A stretch of DNA of 64,000 nucleotides from Epiperipatus broadwayi (taxonomy: Eukaryota; Onychophora; Udeonychophora; Euonychophora; Peripatidae). The position numbers and the translations under genes are program-made. The notes under the pieces are model-generated. The model had not been told where the DNA came from and searched no databases. It was given only the letters and a program-made list of their open reading frames with translations. Shown piece by piece: positions 52,816 to 64,000 of this stretch. Each line of letters opens with the position of its first letter. The stretch's first letter is position 1. Where the stretch lies: positions 6,657,922 through 6,721,921 of the forward strand of contig JAQFVV010000042.1 in assembly GCA_028023455.1 (NCBI GenBank), in the 5' to 3' direction.

Positions 52816-53720
52816 AATTAACTTTGAAAAGGGATTATAACAAAATAAAAGATAATGTTTTGACTAAACAAAGTATATGATATTTGTCTTCTAATTAGCT
52901 CGTTTATTTAGAAATTAATTATTTATATAAAAATGTCATTTTTAGCCATCTCATTATAAAATAACTTTACAATTGTTAATTAATAAAAAAAATTATTTTA
53001 AATTATTTAAAACAGTCTAGAATTAATGAGGCCTAATGTATTTTGTCCGTGCAGATATATATATATTCCATCTAATAAAAAATGTAAAATTTTTAATTTA
53101 AAATTCCTAACAAATTCTTAAATTAAACACATGAAGCGCTTATATATATCGCTTCATATATATATATCGCTTCAATATATATAAAAATATATGTGCTGAT
53201 CTATTCTTTAATGTTTAATGTCAGATGGTGCCGTAATCAGTTAAATAAATGTAAAATGTTTATTTAAACACACATAAGCTGATCATTACAATATATATAT
53301 ATACACATTAAGAATAAAGAAGTGCAAATATTAAGTCTAATATTGAGTATATAGACATATTCTGATATAGATTATATTTAGTGATATGAATGAAGCATAT
53401 GGATGTAAAAGTTTAAAATTTTAAAGGCCGTGCATTGCAAAAGTGATCAACTTTAGAAGCTTATTATAGAAATACATACTTGTAGATTCTAATGCATGAT
53501 AATACTATTTTAATGTAAATACTTTTTTTTTTTGAGAGTATATTTTTAAGTATGAATAAATAGTTTGAGGATGGATATTTATTTAAGTTGTATCTATTTT
53601 ATTTAAAAAATAAAGAACTAATGATTTATGTAACTGCTACGTATATTGTTATTCACTTTTTTAACTCTTTTGGAGATGCCCCTTACACCCAGGAAATTCA
53701 GTAAAATATTCATGAAAAGT
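52816..53720. other. AT-rich sequence with short TA-based repeats
   Basis: At 53130-53185 a TATATATCGCTTCA phrase is repeated about three times among (TA)n. Otherwise there is no recognisable feature. Confidence 0.5.
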
Positions 53721-53724
53721 TAAT

Positions 53725-53812
53725 CATTGTTAGAGATAGAAATTTGTTGCCCAAACCTTCTAGCACCCATTATGACTTGCACTGAGTGGCATGACGAGAG
53801 TTGCTACTGTTC
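53725..53812 (-). repeat. Family A 3' end fragment
   Basis: CAAACCTTCTAGCACCCATT, then GACTTGCACTGAGTGGCATG, matches the terminal part of inverted family A units (CCTTCTGGCATCCATTGATTACTC...CACTGAGTGGCAC). Only the constant end is present, i.e. a severely truncated copy. Confidence 0.7.
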
Positions 53813-53819
53813 TAATAAT

Positions 53820-54990
53820 GTAGAATTTGTTTCAATGCTATATTTATTAGTACGACCAGTATCAACCTTTCTATGTCTTGAATACTTATAAGTGCCCAAA
53901 TTTCATAATCACCCTTTATTAATGTGTTCAGACCCTTAATATTACTTAACAATATTGGATTAGCTCTTGCCTCTTGTGATAGCAGCATTGAATTAAACTA
54001 ATCATTCTGTAACTCATCATTTATTAGATGATTTTTATTCTTCCAGCTCTTGATTAGTGTCTTTATCATTTTCTTTATGTTTTTCTCATCTACAAACTTG
54101 ACATACTTTCCAATGTAGAATCTTCCATTACCTCATTCCCCAAAATCTCATCTGTATCTGATTTTATAAACATCTGCTACTAAATTTTCTTTTTCATAGC
54201 ATCACTATAAACTTTTGTCCCATCTGATATATCTACTTTTGTCTCTTCAGCTATACTTAAATTCCCATTTGTTTCTTTTTCTATGGAACCTTGTTTTAAA
54301 TATAATGCTTTGATATCAATCATTTTCTGGTTTTGTTTGTGTTCTTTAATTGGATTTGTATTAAATTTAGGAGTTTTATCATTATTACTTTCATAGTTTA
54401 AAATTTATCTTGATAAAATTTGAGGATAAGAATATTTTCTATTTTCTACCGACCTTGCTCAAATTTTTCTATCATTCTATGCTCAGATTTTTGATGACTT
54501 TGCTTATTTCTTGCATAAACTCTTTTCTGTCCTTCTAAATTTCTTGTTATCTTCTGCTGACCTTGATAATTTCTATTTTCTGTTAATTTTCTATTATTTC
54601 TTGCTGACTTTGCTTCATTTCTTGATAACTCTATGTTCTCATTATCTTTCATTTTCAGCATTATTTGTACATTAAATCACTGGAGCATATTTGCTCTTTT
54701 CTCTGATTTTTCTTTTTCTAAGTGTTTACACCTTCTTACATTATTTCTGTTTCTCTAAATATCATTTAAAGACTGTCTTCTTCCCATGATACTTCTTCAG
54801 GTTCTAATTTATATTACACAATTCTTTCTTTCCTGGCTTGCCAGAATGTCTCTTGCTCTTGTAGCATTCCACCCACTGTTTTCTTTACATAATGTCACTT
54901 TCTCAATCAAACGACTTAACTATCAGTTGTCCTTTACTATTAACGTGTCTATTTCAGAGTATATTCTTTTCACTGATAATTCTAAATTTA
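53820..54990 (-). pseudogene. Decayed retroelement coding remnant, Lys/Glu-rich
   Basis: On the minus strand several neighbouring frames read like protein: QEQETFWQARKERIV (about 54840), NYQGQQKITRNLEGQKRVYA within an open 71-codon frame (54661-54446), GSIEKETNGNLSIAEETKVD (about 54290-54230), and NSMLLSQEARANPI with GDYEIWALISIQDIERL (about 53990-53870). The Lys/Glu/Gln-rich middle suggests a coiled-coil or nucleic-acid-binding protein such as a LINE ORF1. No conserved motif fixes the family. Confidence 0.4.
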
Positions 54991-55699
54991 CAACTTCTGG
55001 CTATGACACTTAAATTGCTAGTATATGTCAATTAGCAATTCATTATCTCAGGGCATGTTTTTTTTTCAAAATCAAGCCTCATATTGATAGAGCCAAAAAT
55101 GAATTAAACTATATAAAGGTCAGCTGAGAGTCTGAAGGTCAGCTGAGAGTCTGAAGGCATAGATAGCATCAATTACCAGAGAGAACCATTACATTTACAT
55201 CTAGAAATATCAATTCTCATTAGCTTTTTAACCAATGATATCTACAAGGTTGTAATTTACTAGTGAGGACATCTAAACATAGATCCCTATAAAGGCTTCA
55301 ATCACTACAAGCAATTTAATTAAAGTCTATTAGATCATGGAGATGTAGAGAGTCTTTGGAATATTTAATTGGCCACAGCATATGGTAGTACAGTAATAAT
55401 AATTCAACCATTATTTAATTTGTTTATGTTAAAATTACCTTAGGTCATGTATACACTTATATAAAATTTCTAATATCTTATTGAATATCATTACAGACCA
55501 AATTGTAATAGTAAATTAATAATATCAATTACTTAATTCATAACAGTTTGTTGACATGTTAAAGCTAAATTTATTATTATGCACATATATATTGCTTCAG
55601 AATTTTATTTAGCAGGTGACCCTAGTGCAGACTCCAATCAAGCACCTTAAAATAGTAATATATTCATTTTAAGTATGCCTAATAACATGCATTCAGTTT

Positions 55700-56375
55700 A
55701 TTAAAACAGGCAAAACCCTCTATACATATTGCCACTCAGTGCAAGACAGAGTAATCAATGGATGCCAGAAGGCTTGTGCCTAAAATCCCCATCTAGTGCC
55801 TACTCATCTAATATGCCCAGACTAGTTTCTGGCTAGTGGCCTTCGTCAGTGAGGTGCCTTGGATTCGAGAGCACTGCATCTAGATCTTAGAATCTAATGC
55901 AACCCTCCAGCAGCCACCTTTTATCTCTACTTAACTACAAAACTATGAGTCTTTGAAAACACTATAATATTTTCACTCCAAGCCCATTAGCTTATATAGT
56001 CATGTCTGAACTCAGTTCAATATCCATACATTTTGTTGTCTTTGGTTATTTAATAACCATAGCCACGGCTATCCTATTAGGCAGGGTTGGTTTTAAGCCA
56101 ATAAACATCACATGATCACCATTTCTTATGCTTGTTCATAACTTATTAAAACAGGCAAAACACTCTATACGTATTGCCAGTCAGTGCAAGCCAGAGTAAT
56201 CAATGGATGCCAGAAGGCTTATCATAAAATCCCCATCTAGTGCCTACTCACCCAATATCACCAGACTAGTTTCTGGCTTGTGACCGTCATCAGTGAGGAG
56301 CCTTGGATGTGAGAACACTGCAACTAGACGTTAGGATCTAATGCAACCCTCCAACTGCAGTAACTTTCTCCAGTT
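55700..56375 (+). repeat. Two tandem family A modules, forward
   Basis: The first module starts TTAAAACAGGCAAAACCCTC (55701) and TGCCACTCAGTGCAAGACAG and ends CATCACATGATCACCATTTC about 56125. The next begins TTAAAACAGGCAAAACACTC at 56145 and breaks off after CAACCCTCCAAC at about 56360. The period is about 445 bp. Head-to-tail order shows that the module can be tandem. Confidence 0.85.
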
Positions 56376-56379
56376 GAAA

Positions 56380-57621
56380 CTTGGTTAACCTTCAAAAAAA
56401 TTTTAAACAATTGCTGCTACAACTGATTAACAAGTTATTTCTCAAATAACCTCATAAAACAGCTTATTGAAAGCATAGATACGACCCTGCAAACCATCTC
56501 ATAAGTGAATAATATCAAATCTGAAAACTGCAAAATGAAGCAAATCAATTGTTCATATTTTACAATCATAATGCAATAACACATAGATTTTAAAAAAATA
56601 ATACAAAATCTCTCAAAGTTCATAAGAACTACTGTAAATTATATAAGATTAACTCCATCTTAAACCTTCAGCATTTCTATTTTATGAAAAAATAATACTT
56701 TCCTTTCTAGCATCAATCTTGGTATGGAAATTATTGAGCACCTAAAATTTAGTCTAAAAGCAACTGATCAATATCTGCCCACCGTTCATTACAATACACA
56801 ATCTCCTCAATAATTTTTTTTATTACAAAACAACAAATATACCAAAAAATCATGCACTTTAAAGCACACACTTCTCTAACTGCATATCTTATACCAGCTA
56901 TCGTCTACAGACAGCTTAACTATCATAATTCCTATTCTACACAGCTGCTACAATGACCTCTGCTTGAGCCATCTTAACATCCTCAACTTTTCTGCCAACT
57001 TATTTTGTCTCAGAAAGAATAATTAAAAATAGTATACCCCTCTGTAAATAACTTACATCTTATTACATTAGAGGATATTGATCAAAATGCAAGATTTTTA
57101 AAAACCAATAAACTTATTTTGTCAAAATTATCAACTTCACATTATGCAATAAAAGGTTGTTGCACCTCTTAAGCTATTCTTTTAGTACAAGATCAATCTT
57201 GCTTGCCAAAGAAAAACATTATATTGCAAGCCAAGTCCACTTTAAGGCACTTTTTGATCTAGCCAATTGAAACATCTTTTCAGTGCTCTAAACAAATATT
57301 TGTCTGAACACATATTTGATGATTTCTATATAAAACTTTCTAATAGATCAATTAAGCTGAAGAATTATGTGATTATCAACATCTTTCAAATCTATTTATG
57401 GCATTCCACAGGGCTTATCATGTGCCATTGCTATTTGCAATTTATATAGATCCCCTGATTAAGCAAATTGACCGATGTACTGAAGGTCTTTAAAGTTCTT
57501 TCTCATCTTGGGGCCACCACCATATCCTTTGCTGCTGATATCCTAAGAATCATCAAGGCCTCCAAAACATTCCTGACATTCTCAATATTTTTAAAAAATT
57601 CCAAACATCAAATGTTTTCAC
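56380..57621 (+). pseudogene. Decayed LINE reverse-transcriptase region (plus strand)
   Basis: At 57391-57412 the frame reads IYGIPQG, the RT turn before the SVL.PLLF strand. After a frameshift PLLFAIYIDPLIKQIDRCTE follows (about 57424-57480), and an SFAADIL run (FADD-type site, degenerate) near 57525. 56400-57180 is coding-like only in patches. A family A unit interrupts the element at 57634-58302. CR1/L2-type organisation is possible. Confidence 0.55.
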
Positions 57622-57633
57622 AATACAAGGCAC

Positions 57634-58302
57634 TAAACATCACATGACCACCATTTTTATGCATGCTCGTAATGGTTATTAAAACAGACAGAACTCTCCA
57701 TATAGTAGAGCCACTCAGTGCCAGTCAGAGTAATCAATGGATGCCAGAAGGCTTGTGCATAAAATCCCTATCTAGTGCCTACTCATCCAATATTCCCAGA
57801 CTAGTTTCTGGTTTGTGATCTTTGTCAGTGAGCAGCCTTGGATGCGTAAGTGCCAGTCAGAGTAATCAATGGATGCCAGAAGGCTTGTGCATAAAATCCC
57901 TATCTAGTGCCTACTCATCCAATATTCCCAGACTAGTTTCTGGTTTGTGATCTTTGTCAGTGAGCAGCCTTGGATGCGTACTGAACTGAGTTCTGACCTA
58001 TATGACTATATAAGCTAATGAGTTTAGACTGAAAATAGTGTTTTCAATTTTATTCTCATAGTTTTGTAGTTAAGTAGAGATAAAAGGTGGCTGCTGGAGG
58101 GTTGCATTAGATCCTAAGATCTAGATGCAGTGCTCTCAGATCCAAAGCTCCTCACTGACAAAGGCCACAAGCCAGAAACTAGTCTGGTGATATTGGATGA
58201 GTAGGCACTAGATAGGGATTTTATACACAAGCCTTCTGGAATCCATTGATTACTCAGGCTTGCACTGAGTGGCATTAATGTATGGAGAGTTTTGTCTGTT
58301 TT
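57634..58302. repeat. Family A foldback unit with 12-bp target duplication
   Basis: A 669-bp insertion flanked by exact AATACAAGGCAC (57622-57633 and 58303-58314). It begins with a module tail (TAAACATCACATGACC), then a forward module. A 131-bp stretch of that module (57719-57849) is duplicated head to tail (57850-57980). The unit then switches to an inverted module ending GGAGAGTTTTGTCTGTTTT. Forward and inverted parts can fold over about 110 bp. Confidence 0.88.
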
Positions 58303-58314
58303 AATACAAGGCAC

Positions 58315-58570
58315 CTTTGTGGCATCTGTTTACAGGCCATAAACTACCATCGTTCCTTCATAAATAATCCCTTGTCCTTTCTTTGCATCTTAATAAAAGT
58401 CTAAAATGGAAGTAACCCATCATTTAAACAATCTCATCATGAACAAATTGCATTTTGTCTAACAATGCTGTACCCCTTGTGAAAGTTCATATAGTAAATG
58501 CTACTCTTAGTGGAACACTTGTCTACTATAGTCCATGAATGCATTTTTTAATGACTTATTATAAACATGT
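58315..58570 (+). pseudogene. Continuation of the decayed LINE
   Basis: Sequence resumes after the family A insertion with FVASVYRP-type runs and NNLIMNKLHFV (plus strand). It is badly mutated and bounded on the right by another family A cluster. Confidence 0.4.
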
Positions 58571-59150
58571 CACTAAACATCACATGATCACCATTATTTA
58601 TGCTTAAACAAACTGTTTACATAATGGCAAAAATTCTTCATACAGTAGAACCACTCAGTGCAAGCCAGAGTAATCAATGAATTCAGAAAAGTTTGTGCAT
58701 AAAATCCCAATTTAGTGCCAATTCATCCAATATCCCCAGACTAGTTTCTAGCTTGTGGCTTTCATCAGTGAGGAGCCTTAGATCTGAGAACACTGCACAT
58801 AAATTTTAGGATCTAATGCAACCCTATGGCAGCTACATTTTATCTAATTAGCTAACTATAAAGCTTTGAGTCCAAAATTAAAATACAATAATGTTTTCAA
58901 TTCAAGCTCATTAGCTTGTATAGATCTGAATTCATATCAGAATCCATACTTTTTGGTGTCTTTAATAAACACAGTCACCATGATGCTATTGGGCAGGATT
59001 GGTATTAAACCACTAAATATCATGTGATCATCATTTTTTATGCTTAGAAAAGCTGTTTACACAGAGGCAAAACTCTATATAGTATCACCACTCAGTACAA
59101 ACCAGGGTAATCAATGGATGCAGGAAGGTTTGTGCATAAAATCACTATCA
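58571..59150 (+). repeat. Family A modules, forward
   Basis: The module starts CATCACATGATCACCATTAT, then CATACAGTAGAACCACTCAG. It runs through the complete set of internal segments to GGGCAGGATTGGTATTAAAC and on to a second head (AGTATCACCACTCAGTACAA) that stops at CATAAAATCACTATCA, where it meets an inverted module. Confidence 0.82.
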
Positions 59151-59840
59151 TTTTAAATTCAAAGCTTTATAATTAGCTAATAAGAAAATGTGGCTGCTGG
59201 AGGGTTGCATTATACATTATATCCTAAGATCTAAGTGCAGTGCTCTCAGATCCAAGGCTCCTCACCAATGAAAGCCACAAGCTAGAAACTGGTCTGGGGA
59301 TATTGGATGAATAGGCACTAGATAGAGATTTTATGCAAAAACCTTCCTGCAGCCATTGATTACTCTGGCTTGCATGGAATGGCACTACTGTATTAGAGTT
59401 TTGCCTCTGTAAAAAACAGCTTGTGTAAGCATAAAGAATGGTGATCAAGTGATATTTGATGGTTTAATACAAATCCTGCCCAATAGGATTATCATAACTG
59501 TGGTTATTAAAGAATCAAAGACAACAAAAAGTAATGAAACTAAACTGAGTTCAGATCTATATAACTATACAAGATAATAAGCTTAACTTGAATATATTGT
59601 TTTCAATTTTGACTCAAATCTTTATAGTTAGCTGAAAAAGTAAAAAGTGGCTGCTGAAAGGTTGCATTAGATCCTAAAATCTAAGTGCAGTGCTCTCAGA
59701 TCCAAGGCTCATCACTGATGAAAGCCATAGTAAGCATTAGATAGATATTTTATGCACAAACCTTCCCAAATCCATTGATTACTCTGGTTTACCCTGAAGT
59801 GCGCTACTATATGGAGAGTTTGGCCTCGGTATAAACTTGT
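59151..59840 (-). repeat. Family A modules, inverted, tandem pair
   Basis: Two inverted modules in a row. 59190-59400 ends GCATGGAATGGCACTACTGT; its downstream flank (GTGATCAAGTGATATTTGAT, CCTGCCCAATAGGATTATC) leads into the second, which ends CTATATGGAGAGTTTGGCCT at about 59826. Together with 58571-59150 this makes an inverted array of about 1.25 kb. Confidence 0.82.
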
Positions 59841-60099
59841 GTAATAATAGCATACATCTGGGGTACATCTTCTATCCATCAGAACAGCATGCTTTCCTAT
59901 GTGCAAAGTAGGACTTAATTTGATATGTCCCAAATCTTTTGCAACTTATATTAGGGTCAAAATATATATTGCAACACTTATTAATCCAATACATAATGCC
60001 ACCCACACCCCCAATATCAATGTCTGTTTAAATGTCAAATGCTTTTTTTTTCTTTCACAAATCATGCCATTGAGCATGCTAATCTATTAGACTAGTATA

Positions 60100-60915
60100 A
60101 CATCAAATCTCTTGTTGGCATATCATTTAAACAAACTGACTTATTCAGCCAATAAACAATTCTGCCAGTTATTAAGACTCTAACCAGGTTCCAGAACCTT
60201 TTGAGCTTCGTAATTATGATTGACTTTTTAATTTATTATAGGATAAAAATTTCAACCAAAATGTTTCTTAATGACCAATTCAAGCTAAATCTTAGACCTA
60301 CATGTTTTGTGCAATAATTATTCAGAATAAATGCTACATCTTTTTCAAACCTACCCATACATCTCATCTCAATGTCTATTCATGTTTCATAAGTGTACAA
60401 CCAACCTAACAATTATTTAAAAAATATATAAAATACTCTCAGCCTTATAATGCATCTGTAATTATTCATACATTTAGAACCATATGACTTGCATGATTTT
60501 CCATATTTGACAATAAGAAATACAATGTACTCAAAAGACATAACATGGAATGATTCGACTCATAACTATCTCTCAAATTTTACCCAGGAACGTCATGACC
60601 AAAACTTGGCAATCAACATTCTACGCTCAGTTGTGCCCTCTCATAGCTTAAACCTTTATTCTGATTAACAGTCTACATCAGATTTCACTCTTGAAAATAA
60701 ATATCTGGGCTCTTCTTCAATTTAATCATTTGTGATTATAACTCTTCAAATTTGGATTACATGTCATTGAAGTTAAAACAACTTATCACACAGTTACAAT
60801 TATAGTTTCATTAAACTTTTGCCTACATAACATAAATTTATTGTATTGTAAATATATTAATGTTTGTATAAAGTTTGTTATTAATAAAGTTTTTTTTAAA
60901 TAAAAAAAAAAGTTT
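60100..60915 (+). pseudogene. Probable LINE 3' region with polyadenylation-type end
   Basis: The composition matches the LINE pieces at 56380-58570 (low G, C-rich among A/T, plus-strand patches such as LRPTCFVQ and WQSTFYAQLCPL). It ends with TTATTAATAAAGTTTTTTTT AAATAAAAAAAAA at 60878-60912, an AATAAA signal followed by an A-rich tail. Likely the 3' end of the element interrupted by family A copies. The link is inferred from position and strand. Confidence 0.4.
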
Positions 60916-63420
60916 TAATTCTTTAACAATTATGAAAATATTTATGAATGACTTTAGTAATTCATTACTGAATCAGACACAATTAAAAGCAATACATATA
61001 TATATATTATGAATATAACGATTGAGCTATAAAGTATAGACATTATTATTTGAAGATGAAATTGTTCTATATAAAATTCTGAAATAATATATATAAGGGT
61101 AGATGCAAATTTTTTTTATGTAGTTACTAATAATACTGTTTAGTTTATTAGATAAACTAGAAATTAGATATTAAATAATTCTATTTATCTATATTTCTCA
61201 AATTAATGATTAATTTCTTTTAAGTAATTTGAATAATTAAATTTGTTAATTTATACATTGCATTGAATCTTATTAAATCCAATTAGGGGGAAAAAATCAT
61301 TATGAAAATATTAATTACAATTTTTCTATTATTATGGTGCAGCCAAGATGTATCTATCAGAATATTCTTCAATTACTTTATTCAGCATTCATTATTTCAA
61401 ATCAAATATAGTAAAAGGAATGATATCCAAATTACCATAATAACTTACACAAAGACATGAAAGAAAGATTTTGTTCATTTCTTTTCTTTCTTTCTTTCAT
61501 TCATGTACTATTTTATTAAGTTACTATAAATCCCCTTCTAAGAATATCGTGATTTATTAGGGATCTAAGGATTCTGATTAAGAACTACTATGCTATAATG
61601 AATAGAGAAGAAACATTCTAAATCTACTGTAATGAGAGGGAAAATAGTAGAAAATATTGACTAACAGTTATATGTCTATATATATATCAGCATGTGTTAA
61701 TGTGCCAAATGTAACAGGGAGAAAGTTAAAAATTCAATACATTTTTTTTTTTGATGTTATTAACCATAGAATGATTGATCACACATTGGGCAAAGTATAA
61801 AAGCTTTTGTTTGTATTGACCAATGATTCAGGTCATAAAAATAAGCACCACTTTCCAATGAAGAACTATCCTCCAGACCTTACTTCTAATCTTTCCATAA
61901 TTTTATTAGTTCTATCTATTTAGCTCCAGTTTCTGATTCAAAGAATGTAACTAAAGTTGAAAAAAATATTTATATATTTGAGAGGGAGATTAAAATAAGA
62001 ACAACATATTTATTAAAGTAAGAAGTACAAATAATAAAAAATATCAACATATACACGATGGTCATAGATGTATATATTGGGGTTTGGATGAGTATATCCT
62101 TTAGATATATTTTCAACATAGTATTAAGTGTTAATTTAACCGTAACTAATTTTCTTATTGTCCACTGGTAGAGGTAGAATTATACTATAGTTTTGTCAAT
62201 ATTTAACAGATGAGTCAAATTCATCTACCTTATAGCTTAAAAATTATATAAATAATTGAACATGTCAGCTAAAGAGCAGTTCAATTATTTAAAATAGAAT
62301 TAGTGATAATAACAATCAACCTTTACACTTTCAACAATCTCACCTTGAAGTCAAAGCAACCTCCATGAACAACTAATGATGGTACTACTTTTATCTATGG
62401 ATTGATACGTTTATATAAACACTAAAACTTAGAACTTGATGATTTTATTGTTTTAGTAAAAATATATACATACATAAATTTAAATGTCTTTCAGTTTTAT
62501 AATTTCAGTGCAGACATGATTAGAAAATAATGAAAAATCCACAAATATATACCACATAAACACACAATTTTACAAATATCTAAATGCCCATTTTAATATA
62601 TTTCTAAATTTAAATATATATTTCTTACTGCTAATCAATTGTTTAAATAAATACATATTAGGTGCCTTTATGTGTTAATTAAAAAATTGGTTTCATAACT
62701 TTAATTGGTCTATTTTTTTTCTTGCCTTTGAAAGTTCACTAAGGCTTTCCAAATTCAGTAGTTTTCCCTTACATAGTGTAACAGGGCCAGGTTTAAACCC
62801 TGTTCCAAGAAGCATATATAGATATCTTTTAATGTATATATTAAATATATATGAATTAACCAAAACAATCTTAAGGGGGGATCTTGTGCTCAATATTTAA
62901 ATATATATATATATAGCATGTAAAATAATATGCTAGAAAAATATATATATTTAACATATAAACTTTATTGTATATAATTTTGTTTTAAGATGATAAGAAA
63001 ATGTAGAACAAAACAGCTTTTGTTTTTGTATATGGAATGCTGTTAATGTAAATCCTGTTTAAAGTTATGTTTTTTAAATTGTTTTAACAAAATTATAAAT
63101 CTGATAAAAACATACTAAAAGCTTTTTTTTTGTAAAAGAAAAAACTAAAGATAAAGGAATGTGGATCTACAATCATAATGTTCAAGATAGGACATTGAGT
63201 AGGATAAAGTTTAAAATGTAGAATGTTTAGAAGAATGATGGGAATTAAGGTCTGAGGACAAAAGAAAGCTTTGAAAAAAATACAAAAAAGAATATAAATA
63301 GCCAAATGAGAATAGAGTGAAGTTTTTTGCTGCTGATTGGTATTAAATATAACTTTATGATGTTATTGTAAGTGCCATCAATTTTTTGACCTACAAGATT
63401 GCAAGAAAAATGTTAGCTGA
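60916..63420. other. AT-rich sequence, nothing recognised
   Basis: Includes a CTTTC microsatellite with a nearby GAAAG run (61458-61505) and many (TA)n tracts. 62310-62375 resembles the hairpin at 31040. No gene or larger element supported. Confidence 0.5.
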
Positions 63421-63429
63421 AATGAGTAT

Positions 63430-63680
63430 GTTGGGGTGAAATCATAGAAATGCTGGGTTTTCACTCCCATGACCCACAAAGTAAATCAAAGCTGCTCTAT
63501 AGTCCCATGATGGCTCAAGCTACAGGAATATGCTCCATACATCTTTGCCATCTCAACCATTTGGACACACTATTTCCTTAGATATTTATAGACTTTCTTG
63601 ATGGACCCTGACTTATTAAGCAAGCTTACTTTATTCATGAATAGACAATCTAACTTCCCTGGGAATCAAAAGGTAACAAC
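63430..63680. other. GC-richer block of unknown nature
   Basis: One plus-strand frame has FLMDPDLLSKLTLFMNRQSN, then FPGNQK before a GTAACA that could act as a donor, but an upstream stop (after LRYL) limits any exon. The minus strand is not better. It could be an exon fragment, an old transposon or an LTR. Confidence 0.2.
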
Positions 63681-64000
63681 CTATTTTTATTTCCAATATA
63701 GATGTGTGCATTTTATTAATCTCACAGCATAACTTGTAATTAGTTCTGTTAAATTTTATATGTATAAGTGTAAAAAGGGAATATAATTAATAATTTGATC
63801 TGTTAAAAATATATATTTATATGTTTATTCCCAGTAAAAGATTGAGCACTATTATTTTTGTCATCTGAGTTATCAGTTAATTTAAATGTTTTATGTATTA
63901 AAACAATTTTATGCATACTGCCCCAAAGTAACATATCTCTGTCAGTCTCGATTATCTGCCCTCAATGGGCTAGCTAGTGGCAGAGTATTATTATTCTCAT

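Noticed and set aside
55110-55160. Short tandem duplication of a GGTCAGCTGAGAGTCTGAA unit
   Set aside because: Two copies of about 19 bp only; simple slippage.
62775-62810. GGTTTAAACC-type sequence as a tRNA B box
   Set aside because: No A box or stems nearby; a chance palindrome.
1-64000. CRISPR array, operons or bacterial genes
   Set aside because: No regularly spaced short repeats with unique spacers, no ribosome binding sites or long contiguous frames; introns and LINEs show a eukaryote.

Overview
The window is strongly AT-rich eukaryotic DNA (roughly 70-75% A+T by eye). It has long homopolymer and (TA)n runs, GT-AG introns and a dense load of nested transposable elements. It looks like an invertebrate animal with a repeat-rich genome. 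A flatworm-type genome would fit the base composition, the divergent protein and the multi-kilobase introns, but nothing here proves the lineage. I see no bacterial genes, rRNA or CRISPR array.

The one host gene I can support is on the minus strand and is spread over about 34.5 kb. It encodes mitochondrial tyrosyl-tRNA synthetase (YARS2-like). Six coding exons (37442-37444 down to 2919) join in phase to exactly 227 codons. They cover a short presequence, the HIGH-type motif (HVGH), the GDPSG-type loop (here GDPCG) and the tyrosine-pocket helix with QAYDW. Introns are 70, 5667, 9900, 1062 and 17146 bp. The GGSDQ/KMSKS half and the C-terminal RNA-binding domain are not visible and should lie left of position 2919, probably outside the window.

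Most of the rest is mobile DNA, much of it inside the YARS2 introns. Left part (1-20 kb): a foldback repeat (5970-6276), a solo LTR with a 5-bp target duplication (8160-8587), a decayed plus-strand LINE (8780-10140), a minus-strand LINE 3' half wedged between two copies of a family A repeat (10856-12770), a decayed Tc1-like piece, interleaved inverted repeats, and a minus-strand Ty3-type retrotransposon with both LTRs (14994-18563) that has lost RNase H and integrase.

Middle part (20-43 kb): YARS2 exons 4 and 5, a LINE 3' tail, a foldback repeat with tRNA-like promoter boxes (family C), two RTE-type LINE copies in opposite orientations (24.8-26.8 and 38.05-40.08 kb), a hAT-type MITE with an 8-bp target duplication (30232-30597), a plus-strand Ty3-type gag remnant (32.1-34.4 kb), YARS2 exons 1-3, and a nearly 690-bp palindrome (family B).

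Right part (43-64 kb): a long featureless AT-rich stretch, then a young-looking non-coding LTR element (48032-52703). It has two 2032-bp LTRs around only 608 bp and is inserted in a family C foldback. After that come LINE remnants and a dense cluster of family A modules (55.7-59.8 kb). Family A, an inverted and tandem-repeated module with one constant end and 12-13-bp target duplications, is the least conventional element in the window.
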